NCBI GenBank assembly: GCA_002384855.1
Contig: DGBP01000015.1
Location: 62,001-126,000, forward strand
Origin: Nocardioidaceae bacterium UBA4001
GTDB taxonomy: Bacteria; Actinomycetota; Actinomycetes; Propionibacteriales; Nocardioidaceae
Reading direction: 5' to 3'
DNA: 64,000 nucleotides
The notes beneath the pieces were generated by a model, which was not told the origin of the DNA, did not search any database, and saw only the letters and a list, made by a program, of their open reading frames with translations. Shown piece by piece: positions 53,592 through 60,663 of this stretch (within the stretch, counting starts at the first letter, position 1; every line of letters starts with the position of its first letter). Both the position numbers and the translations under genes were made by a program.

Positions 53592-54166
53592 GCCGTCGTG
53601 CGCCGGAACCCGTTGGCGCGAGGGCACAGGTGGCCCGACGGGTCGAGCGGCCCTCCACAGAACGGACACGGCTGACGGCCCGCCGCGACCACGGCCTGGG
53701 CACGCTTCGCGAACGCCCGCGCCGGGCCGGCGGGAATCCGCACCACGAGCATCTCCTCCGGCTCGGGCTCCTCGATCTCCTCCTCCGGCTGGTCCGGAGA
53801 GACCACGGACTCCTCGGTGAGCGGGAACACCTCGAGCACGATGCGCTCGTCGCCGGCGTCCCACGACAAGGTCATCGTCCCCGCACGGAACTCCTCGTCG
53901 ATGGGCTGCTCGAGCGGCTCGGAGTCCTCGAGGTCGAAGGGGGCGACGGCCGGGACGGTGCTCTCCTCCGCGCGGGCGGCCATCACCTCGTCGAGCAGCT
54001 CGTCGATGCGGGTCGCGAGGACCGCCACCTGCTGCTTCTCCAGCGACACGCTGGTCAGCCGGCCACCTGCGCGTGCCTGCAGGAAGAAGGTGCGCTGGCC
54101 GGGCTCGCCGACCGTGCCGGCGACGAAGCGCTCGGGCGGGTCGTAGGAGTGGATGACGGGGGGCAT
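53588..54166 (-). CDS. DUF3090 family protein
   Basis: This 192-residue conserved actinobacterial protein of unknown function has IHSYDPPERFVAGTVGEPGQRTFFLQA at the N-terminus. The C-terminus is RQPCPFCGGPLDPSGHLCPRANG, where three cysteines could bind a metal. An acidic central tract EEEIEEPEPEE is present. ATG 54166 matches the family start. It is located between the MSMEG_4193-type phosphatase gene and the SCO1664-family gene in the same transcription unit. Confidence 0.88.
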   Translation of the reverse strand: MPPVIHSYDPPERFVAGTVGEPGQRTFFLQARAGGRLTSVSLEKQQVAVLATRIDELLDEVMAARAEESTVPAVAPFDLEDSEPLEQPIDEEFRAGTMTLSWDAGDERIVLEVFPLTEESVVSPDQPEEEIEEPEPEEMLVVRIPAGPARAFAKRAQAVVAAGRQPCPFCGGPLDPSGHLCPRANGFRRTTA

Positions 54167-54176
54167 GCTCTCGACC

Positions 54177-54953
54177 TTAGGGGGTCGCCCCAGCGCCGCC
54201 CCGCCCGACGGCCCCACCGGTGACGTCCCGAGCCGAGGCGGGGCGCACGCTCCCGGCGCCGCCGCCGACGGCGGCGTCGCTGCCGTGCCGACGTCTGCGC
54301 GAACCCCTGCGTCCGGGCGGCCGCAGCGCGCTGAGATCTCCCGCGACGGAGTTCATGGACAGCACGAACGGGCGCAGCGGGGTGTACCTCACGACCGACA
54401 GGGACGCGGGGTCGACCGCGATCCGCTGGAACAGGTCGAGGTGCATGCCCAGGGCGTCGGCGAGCACCGCCTTGATCACGTCGGCGTGGGTCACCGCGAG
54501 CCACACCGCGTCGGGGCCGCGCTCCTCCTCCACACGCGCGTCCCAGTCACGCACCGCCGCCACGCTCCGGGCCATCATCTGCGCCATCGACTCACCGTCC
54601 GGGAAGGTCACCGCGGACGGGTGCGCCTGGACCGTCTTCCAGAGCGGCTCCTTCGCGAGGCTCTTCAGGTCCCGGCCGGTCCAGGTGCCGTAGTCGCACT
54701 CCAGGAGTCTGCGCTCGGAGCTGACCTCGGGCTGCTGGGGCAGTCGGCGCGCCATCTCCCGGACCGTCTCGCGACACCGCTGCAACGGGCTGGTGACGAT
54801 CGCCGCCAGCGGGAGACCCTCGATCCGCTGCCCTGCCGCACGGGCCTGGGCGACCCCGGCCTCGTCGAGACCGACGCCCTTGCTGCGTCCCGCGAGGATG
54901 CCGCTCGCGTTGGCCGTCGTACGCCCGTGCCTGGCCAGGATCAGCGTTGCCAT
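54177..54953 (-). CDS. Histidine phosphatase / phosphomutase of the MSMEG_4193 type
   Basis: This 258-residue protein has the histidine-phosphatase nucleophile RHGRTTAN at residues 8-15, the second Arg in SPLQRCRETV, the acid residue in LLECDYGTWTGRD and the late His in VWLAVTHADVIKAV. It belongs with the putative phosphomutases found next to DUF3090 and SCO1664 genes in many actinobacteria. The last 50 residues are basic and low-complexity, with no clear function. ATG 54953 is the start, divergent from corA by 33 bp. Confidence 0.88.
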   Translation of the reverse strand: MATLILARHGRTTANASGILAGRSKGVGLDEAGVAQARAAGQRIEGLPLAAIVTSPLQRCRETVREMARRLPQQPEVSSERRLLECDYGTWTGRDLKSLAKEPLWKTVQAHPSAVTFPDGESMAQMMARSVAAVRDWDARVEEERGPDAVWLAVTHADVIKAVLADALGMHLDLFQRIAVDPASLSVVRYTPLRPFVLSMNSVAGDLSALRPPGRRGSRRRRHGSDAAVGGGAGSVRPASARDVTGGAVGRGGAGATP

Positions 54954-54986
54954 GGATCCGACTCTAGAGGCCGTAGCCTGAGCGCC

Positions 54987-55967
54987 ATGATCGTCGACTG
55001 TGCGTTGTACCGCGAGGGCGTCCGCGTGCCTCTGCAGGTGGACAGCGAGGACCTCGACGCCGTGCGCGACGCCAGGAACGAGGGGGGCGGCTTCGTGTGG
55101 GTGGGCCTGCACGAGCCCTCACAGGCGGAGATGGACCGGGTGTCGGAGCTGTTCAGCCTGCACCCGCTCGCGGTCGAGGACGCGCTGCACGCCCATCAGC
55201 GGCCGAAGCTGGAGCGCTACGACGACGGACTGTTCCTCGTCCTCAAGACCCTGTGGTACGTCGACGAGCTCGACGCCGTGGAGACCGGCGAGATCAACCT
55301 GTTCCTCGGCCACGACTTCGTGGTCAGCGTCCGCCACGGCGAGGGCACCGAGCTCAGCACCGCCCGCAAGGACCTCGAGCGTCGCACCGAGCTGCTCTCG
55401 CACGGACCCGCCGCGGTCGTCTACGCCATCTGCGACACCGTGGTCGACGCCTACGAGGAGGTCGCCGCGGCCCTGGAGATCGACGTCGACGAGGTCGAGG
55501 AGTCGGTCTTCTCCACCGAGCGCACCGACGACTCCCCGCGCATCTACGTGCTCAAGCGCGAGATCGCCGAGATGCGCCGGGCGGTGGTGCCGCTGCGCGA
55601 CCCGATGAACCGGTTCGCGGGCGGCCAGGTGACCGGCATCCCCGCGGACGCAGGGCCGTTCTTCCGCGACGTCCACGACCACCTCGTCCGGGTCTCGGAC
55701 GTGATCGAGTCCCTCGACGGTCTGCTGTCGACGGCCTTCGACGCCCAGCTGGCCCGGATCGGTGTCCAGCAGAACGACGACATGCGCAAGATCTCGGCCT
55801 GGGTGGCGATCGCGGCGGTGAGCACGCTCATCGCCGGCGTCTACGGCATGAACTTCAAGCACATGCCCGAGCTGGGCTGGCGCTACGGCTACGGCACCGC
55901 CCTCGCCGTGATGGTCGTCGCCTCGCTGGTGCTCTACCGCTTCTTCAAGCGGTCCGGCTGGCTGTGA
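54987..55967 (+). CDS. corA: CorA family magnesium/cobalt transporter
   Basis: This 326-residue divalent-cation channel has a large cytosolic N-terminal funnel domain with long helices (DLERRTELLSHGPAAVVYAICDTVVDAYEEV). Two C-terminal membrane helices follow, with the selectivity motif YGMNFKHMPEL (GMN) in between and a basic C-terminus (FFKRSGWL). ATG 54987 is preceded by GTAGCCT at about the -10 position, suggesting a leaderless transcript. It diverges from the phosphatase gene. Confidence 0.94.
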   Translation: MIVDCALYREGVRVPLQVDSEDLDAVRDARNEGGGFVWVGLHEPSQAEMDRVSELFSLHPLAVEDALHAHQRPKLERYDDGLFLVLKTLWYVDELDAVETGEINLFLGHDFVVSVRHGEGTELSTARKDLERRTELLSHGPAAVVYAICDTVVDAYEEVAAALEIDVDEVEESVFSTERTDDSPRIYVLKREIAEMRRAVVPLRDPMNRFAGGQVTGIPADAGPFFRDVHDHLVRVSDVIESLDGLLSTAFDAQLARIGVQQNDDMRKISAWVAIAAVSTLIAGVYGMNFKHMPELGWRYGYGTALAVMVVASLVLYRFFKRSGWL

Positions 55968-56024
55968 GCCCCGGGCTCCGCAGAGGTTCGCCTCAGGGAC
56001 GGTCCGCGTCCGGGGACGAGCGCG

Positions 56025-56849
56025 TCAGGCGGCGAGGACCCCGAAGCTCAGCATCGCCAGCGTGAACGACCCGAGCGCGATCCGGTAGATGACGAACGGC
56101 AGGTAGCTCCGCGTGCTCACGTAGCGCAGCAGCCAGGCGATCGCGGCGTAGCCGACGACGAAGGAGACCAGGGTCGCGAACGCGGTCGGCCAGACGCCGA
56201 ACTGGTTGGGTCCGTGCGGGATCTCCGGGAGCTCGAAGAGCCCCGCGCCCACGACGGCGGGGATCGCGAGCAGGAAGGCGAACCGGGTGGCCGCCTCGCG
56301 CTCGTAGCCGAGGAACCTGCCCATGCTGATCGTCGCCCCCGAGCGCGACACCCCGGGGATCAGCGCCATCGCCTGCGCCAGACCGAGGAGCACGGCGTCG
56401 CGGAGGTTCATCCGGCGGATCGTGTGCTGGTTCTTGCCGACCCGGTCGGCGACGCCGAGGATCACGCCCAGCACCACGAGTGTCGTGCCGATGATCCACA
56501 GGTTGCGGAAATCGTTCTCGATGATGTCCTTCAGCGTCACGCCGAGCAGCACGATCGGCAGCGAGCCGACGATGATGAACCAGCCCATCCGCGCGTCGAA
56601 CTGCCCTCGCCAGGAGGGGTCGTACAACGACCGGACCCAGGCCGTCGCGATCCGCCAGATGTCCTTGCGGAAGTAGATCAGCACCGCCGCCTCGGTGCCG
56701 ATCTGGACGACCGCCGTGAACGCCGCGCCGGGGTCGCCCCAGCCGAACAGCTCGGGGAAGATCCGCAGGTGAGCGCTGCTGGAGATCGGCAGGAACTCGG
56801 TGAGGCCCTGGAGCACGCCGAGGACGGCGGCCTTCAGGAAGTCGAGCAC
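56025..56849 (-). CDS. uppP: Undecaprenyl-diphosphatase UppP (BacA)
   Basis: This 274-residue polytopic membrane enzyme dephosphorylates undecaprenyl diphosphate to recycle the peptidoglycan lipid carrier and confers bacitracin tolerance. The two active-site motifs are LTEFLPISSSAHLRIF near residue 17 and GVSRSGATISMGRFLGYEREAA about residues 166-188. At least seven hydrophobic segments are present. GTG 56849 has AGGAG six bases upstream. It is divergent from the aldo-keto reductase gene. Confidence 0.95.
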   Translation of the reverse strand: MLDFLKAAVLGVLQGLTEFLPISSSAHLRIFPELFGWGDPGAAFTAVVQIGTEAAVLIYFRKDIWRIATAWVRSLYDPSWRGQFDARMGWFIIVGSLPIVLLGVTLKDIIENDFRNLWIIGTTLVVLGVILGVADRVGKNQHTIRRMNLRDAVLLGLAQAMALIPGVSRSGATISMGRFLGYEREAATRFAFLLAIPAVVGAGLFELPEIPHGPNQFGVWPTAFATLVSFVVGYAAIAWLLRYVSTRSYLPFVIYRIALGSFTLAMLSFGVLAA

Positions 56850-56953
56850 AGGTCACTCCTGGTGGACGGGACGGGGCGCGGCACAGCCTACGCACCGCCC
56901 CGGTCGGCGAGGCGACGGCGTGCGGGAGCGCCTGCCTCGATAGCGTGTGCCCC

Positions 56954-57907
56954 ATGCAGCAGAGGTTCCTGGGCCGTACGGGCCTGCGCGTGTCCAGGTT
57001 GGGCCTCGGCACGCTCACCTGGGGTCGCGACACCGACGAGCACGAGGCGCGCGACCAGCTCATCGCCTTCACGGAGGCCGGTGGGACCCTGCTCGACACC
57101 GCCGCCAGCTACGGCGACGGAGCGTCGGAGGAGCTGATCGGCTCCTTCCTCGGTGACGTCGTGGCGCGCGACGAGGTCGTGATCGCCACCAAGGCGGGGA
57201 TCAACCGCGCGCGCGGCAGCCGCGGGACCGACGTCTCCCGTGGCTCGCTGATCCGCACCCTCGACGCCTCGCTCCGCCGGCTCGGCGTCGACCACGTCGA
57301 CCTGTGGCAGGTGCACACCTGGGTCGACGACGTCCCGCTCGAGGAGACCCTGTCGGCCCTGGACTACGCGGTGGCGACCGGACGGGCGTCGTACGTCGGC
57401 GTCGCGAACTACGCCGGCTGGCAGAGCGCCAAGGCCGCGACCCTGCAGTCGGCGGTGACCGGACGCGCCCGCCTGGCGTCGAACCAGGTGGAGTACTCCC
57501 TGATGAACCGCTCCGCCGAGGCGGAGGTGATCCCCGCCGCCCAGGACCTCGGGCTCGGGGTTCTGCCCTGGTCGCCGCTGGGCCGTGGCGTGCTCACCGG
57601 GAAGTACCGCACCGGAACCCCGGCCGACTCCCGCGCAGCTTCCCCGCACTTCGCGAACTTCGTCGGCGCCTACCTCACCGACCTGCACGCCCGGATCGTC
57701 GAGGCGGTGGCCCGGGCTGCCGACGGGCTGAGCTGGACGCCCATGGAGGTGGCCCTCTCGTGGGTGCGCGACCGTCCCGGGGTGACCTCGCCGATCGTCG
57801 GTGCGCGCACCGCAGCCCAGCTCCGCGGCGCGCTCACGGTCGAGGAGTGCGAGCTCCCCTCGGAGATCGTCGCCGCGCTCGAGGACGTCTCGGCACCCAC
57901 GACCTGA
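56954..57907 (+). CDS. Aldo/keto reductase
   Basis: This 317-residue NADPH-dependent oxidoreductase of the AKR superfamily has GLRVSRLGLGTLTWG, the catalytic tetrad in LLDTAASYGDGASEELIG (Asp and Tyr), VVIATKAG (Lys) and DLWQVHTW (His), and the coenzyme-binding IVGARTAAQL near the C-terminus. The substrate is unknown. ATG 56954 follows TAGCGT by about seven bases, so a leaderless transcript is likely. Confidence 0.92.
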   Translation: MQQRFLGRTGLRVSRLGLGTLTWGRDTDEHEARDQLIAFTEAGGTLLDTAASYGDGASEELIGSFLGDVVARDEVVIATKAGINRARGSRGTDVSRGSLIRTLDASLRRLGVDHVDLWQVHTWVDDVPLEETLSALDYAVATGRASYVGVANYAGWQSAKAATLQSAVTGRARLASNQVEYSLMNRSAEAEVIPAAQDLGLGVLPWSPLGRGVLTGKYRTGTPADSRAASPHFANFVGAYLTDLHARIVEAVARAADGLSWTPMEVALSWVRDRPGVTSPIVGARTAAQLRGALTVEECELPSEIVAALEDVSAPTT

Positions 57908-57955
57908 CGCGGGTCCACGGCCGGCTGCCACGGCAGCCGTGCCACCATGGGGCCC

Positions 57956-58204
57956 ATGTCTCGCACAGCCCTTGACACGACGCCCCGGCGCCGCGCCCTG
58001 AGCCCCGGGGTGGAGTGGGAGTTCGAACGTCTCACGATCTCGCGCGACTTCTCGCGCAACGCGGTCACTCGCATGCTCACCGACCGGGCCGAGCGCGGCG
58101 GGTGGGAGCTCGACCGGGTGCGCCTCTCCCCCGACGGCACCCGGCGGGTCGTGCTGCGCCGCAAGATCATCCGCCAGCAGCGGATGCCGTACACGATCTA
58201 CTGA
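57956..58204 (+). CDS. Small DUF5703 family protein
   Basis: This 82-residue basic protein is recognised as a DUF5703-type actinobacterial protein by VEWEFERLTISRDFSRNAVTRMLTDRAERGGWELDRVRL and the end RQQRMPYTIY. The function is unknown; its size and charge suggest binding to nucleic acid or a larger partner. ATG 57956 is used, with an in-frame ATG at 57947. The gene follows the aldo-keto reductase after 48 bp and converges with the peptidase gene. Confidence 0.8.
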   Translation: MSRTALDTTPRRRALSPGVEWEFERLTISRDFSRNAVTRMLTDRAERGGWELDRVRLSPDGTRRVVLRRKIIRQQRMPYTIY

Positions 58205-58222
58205 GCCCTCAGGCGCGGCCGC

Positions 58223-59551
58223 TCAGGCGCGGTCGAGGAACCTGTCGAACACCCGCGCACCGAACTCCAGCGCGTCGACCGGCACCCGCTCGTCCACGCC
58301 GTGGAACAGCGCGGTGAAGTCCAGGTCGGCGGGCAGCCGCAGCGGCGCGAACCCGAAGGAGCGGATCCCGAGCTTGCGCCAGTGCTTGGCGTCGGTGCCC
58401 CCGGACATGAGGTACGGCGCGACGGTCGCGCCAGGGTCCTCGGCGAGGATCGAGGCGGTGATCGCGTCGACCAGGTCGCCGTCGAAGGTCGTCTCGAGCG
58501 CGTGCTGCTTGCTCACCCAGTCGACGGAGATGCGCTCCCCCACGAGCTCGGCGAGCGTGTCGAAGAACTCGTCCTCATAGCCCGGCAGGAACCGGCCGTC
58601 GACGTGGGCGGTGGCCTCACCGGGCACCACGTTGACCTTGTAGCCGGCCGAGAGCATCGTCGGGTTCGTCGAGTGCCGGATCACGTTGCCGAGCATCCGG
58701 GCGGCCGGACCGAACTCCTCCACCAGCTCCTCGGCGTTCTCCGGGGTCGCCTCCACGCCCGCGATCTCGCCGACCGCGGACAGGAGCACCTGCATCGACG
58801 GCGTCAGCCGCACGGGCCACTCGTGGCTTCCGATCCGGGCGACGGCAGCGGCGAGCTCGGTGATGGCGTTGTCGGGATGGCGCATCGAGCCGTGACCCGC
58901 GTTGCCCTTCGCCGTCAACCGCATCCAGGCCATGCCCTTCTCGGCGGCCTCGATGAGATACACCCGCTGCCCGCGCACCGTCGCGCTCCAGCCACCCACC
59001 TCGCCGATCGCCTCGGTGCAGTCGGCCAGCATGTCGGGGTGGTGGTTCACGAGGTACTCCGCGCCCTTGTGGCCGCCCGCCTCCTCGTCGGCGGTGAAGC
59101 ACAGCACCATCGGCCGCTCGGGTACGGCGCCGGCGCGCTGCCGTGCGCGGACGACGGAGAGGAGCATCGCGTCGAAGTCCTTCATGTCCACGGCCCCACG
59201 GCCCCAGACGTACCCGTCCTGGATCTCCCCGGAGAACGGGTGGACCTGCCAGTCGTCGGCGTCGGCGGGGACCACGTCGAGGTGGCCGTGGAGGAGCAGC
59301 GGGTCGCCCGTCTTACCTCCCCAGCGTGCGAGGACCGACGCGCGCCCGGGCTCGGACTCGTGGATCTCGGGCTCGATGCCCACCTCCGCGAGCAGCGCCG
59401 CCACGTGCTCGGCGGCCTTGCGCTCCCCCGGCCCGGAGCCGTCGCCGAAGTTCGTCGTGTCGATCCGGATCAGGTCCCGGCAGATGTCGACGACCTCGGC
59501 CGCGGGGTCGTACCCACCGGCGGGCGCAGGGCTCTGGGGGCTGGCAGTCAT
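58223..59551 (-). CDS. M20/M25/M40 family metallopeptidase
   Basis: This 442-residue dinuclear zinc peptidase or deacylase has metal ligands in LLLHGHLDVVPAD (His), VWGRGAVDMKD (bridging Asp) and CFTADEEAGGHKGAEYLV (Glu-Glu). The dimerisation domain contains GNAGHGSMRHPDNAI, and the C-terminal His lies in YLMSGGTDAKHW. It probably hydrolyses peptides or N-acyl amino acids. ATG 59551 is the family start. It lies next to the tRNA-Leu gene that marks the edge of the possible island. Confidence 0.92.
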   Translation of the reverse strand: MTASPQSPAPAGGYDPAAEVVDICRDLIRIDTTNFGDGSGPGERKAAEHVAALLAEVGIEPEIHESEPGRASVLARWGGKTGDPLLLHGHLDVVPADADDWQVHPFSGEIQDGYVWGRGAVDMKDFDAMLLSVVRARQRAGAVPERPMVLCFTADEEAGGHKGAEYLVNHHPDMLADCTEAIGEVGGWSATVRGQRVYLIEAAEKGMAWMRLTAKGNAGHGSMRHPDNAITELAAAVARIGSHEWPVRLTPSMQVLLSAVGEIAGVEATPENAEELVEEFGPAARMLGNVIRHSTNPTMLSAGYKVNVVPGEATAHVDGRFLPGYEDEFFDTLAELVGERISVDWVSKQHALETTFDGDLVDAITASILAEDPGATVAPYLMSGGTDAKHWRKLGIRSFGFAPLRLPADLDFTALFHGVDERVPVDALEFGARVFDRFLDRA

Positions 59552-59665
59552 GGGACCATCCTTACAGGCATCCGATGCCCTGGGTCGATGCGAGGACACG
59601 GCTGGTTCTTTGCTACAGTTACCGCCGCGATCGCAACGAAACATCGGTTGCGGGAGCAGCACCCT

Positions 59666-59751
59666 GTCCGGGTGGCGGAATAGGTAGACGCGCTAGCTTG
59701 AGGTGCTAGTGCCCTTTATCGGGCGTGGGGGTTCAAGTCCCCCCTCGGACA
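59666..59751 (+). tRNA. tRNA-Leu (anticodon GAG)
   Basis: This 86-base class II tRNA has acceptor strands GTCCGGG and CTCGGAC (one G-T pair) with discriminator A at 59751. The D arm is GCG...CGC, and the anticodon stem CTAGC/GCTAG encloses loop TTGAGGT, giving anticodon GAG. A long variable arm (GCCC...GGGC) and a T arm GGGGGTTCAAGTCCCCC follow. CCA is not encoded. The 3' end of tRNA-Leu genes is a common integration site for mobile elements. Confidence 0.97.
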
Positions 59752-59759
59752 CAACGACA

Positions 59760-59784
59760 CCCCAGGGATGACCTGGGGTTTTGT
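59760..59784 (+). terminator. Terminator of the tRNA-Leu gene
   Basis: CCCCAGG (59760-59766), loop GATGA and CCTGGGG (59772-59778) followed by TTTTGT: a perfect seven-base stem with a short T tract, nine bases after the tRNA. Confidence 0.85.
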
Positions 59785-59787
59785 CTT

Positions 59788-59830
59788 GGTGAGGCGAGTG
59801 GTGCACCAGTGGTGCACCAATCGCCTCACC
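59788..59830. repeat. 43-bp nearly perfect palindrome next to tRNA-Leu
   Basis: GGTGAGGCGA (59788-59797) is inverted as TCGCCTCACC (59821-59830). Between them two copies of the palindrome TGGTGCACCA (59799-59808 and 59810-59819) flank a single central G. Only one pair (59798/59820) is mismatched. It lies between the tRNA terminator and the integrase remnant and could be a recombination site or a directing structure. Confidence 0.75.
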
Positions 59831-59844
59831 GAAAGCTGGTCGAC

Positions 59845-60209
59845 ATGCCCTGGATCGAGCGGTGCAGCGCTCCGACGGCGGCACCTCGGCGGTCGTGCGA
59901 TGGCGACTGGGAGGCAGCCGGGAGGGCCGGATGCAGACCGAGACCTTCGGCGCCGGCAGCGACGACCAGGACCTCGCGCGGGCCGAGGGATTCCGGCGGA
60001 TGGTGGAGGCGGCCGGTCACCAGTGGCCCGACGGCTGGGTCAAGGGAGAGGGCTTCGTCCGGCCACGCTCGACCGACGACCCGATGAGGCCGCCGCCGAC
60101 ACTGGCCGAGATCGGTGAGGAGTACGTCCCCCAGGTCGTCGACCTCTCCCCCGGTCAGCGCAAGCGCTACCTCGCCCAGGTGCCGCCCGGTCCGACGTGG
60201 CCGCGGTGA
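59845..60209 (+). pseudogene. Phage-type integrase, N-terminal remnant
   Basis: The fragment resembles the start of actinophage/ICE tyrosine integrases. MPWIER (from ATG 59845) is followed, after a shift of frame near 59862, by SDGGTSAVVRWRLGGSREGR, ETFGAGSDDQDLARAEGFRRMVEAAGHQWPDGWVKGEGFV, and PPPTLAEIGEEYVPQVVDLSPGQRKRYLAQ. This corresponds to the arm-binding and first part of the core-binding domains. The catalytic Arg-His-Tyr domain is missing, and the frame stops at 60209. Its location just after a tRNA gene supports an old integration event. The final residues PPGPTWPR look unrelated. Confidence 0.75.
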
Positions 60210-60663
60210 AAGTCGTGCGGCAGACCGTTCAGGTCGAGAAGGTCGTCAAGGTGACGGTCGTGCATCGGGATCCAGTGCCGCCCTCCTCTTCGGTCGGGCA
60301 TGGCCAGGGGCCCTCGCCGAACTCGCCGATCAGCTAGATCGGGGTCGCGTCTACGATCGCGACCTGATCGACCTCGAGACAGCCCTCCGGGACGTCCTAC
60401 TGTCCTTGGAGCGTCGGCCGGCCTTCCAGCGGCGCCTGCGCAGTACGGCGAGCGCGCCACGCGGTTATGGGTGCGCAGACCCCGCTGATAGAACTCACCC
60501 TGCGTCCTACCGCCCAGAAGGGCGTGCCTCAGAGGCGGTGCACAGCGGCCGTTCTGGGCGATGCCTTCCGAGATGGTCACTGGCTCACTTTCGGGCACTT
60601 CCGCAACGAAGCGACCGCCTTCCTTGGCCCTCGTACAGGCTATCGAGCTTGCGAACGGGGGCC
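60210..60663. other. Rearranged non-coding DNA between the integrase remnant and the island genes
   Basis: Open frames run across this stretch, but none has a start signal or a recognised family. A short stretch on the plus strand (about 60290-60440) reads plausibly as protein (ALAELADQLDRGRVYDRDLIDLETALRDVLLSLE) and may be a remnant of a lost gene. Nothing intact is supported. Confidence 0.4.
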
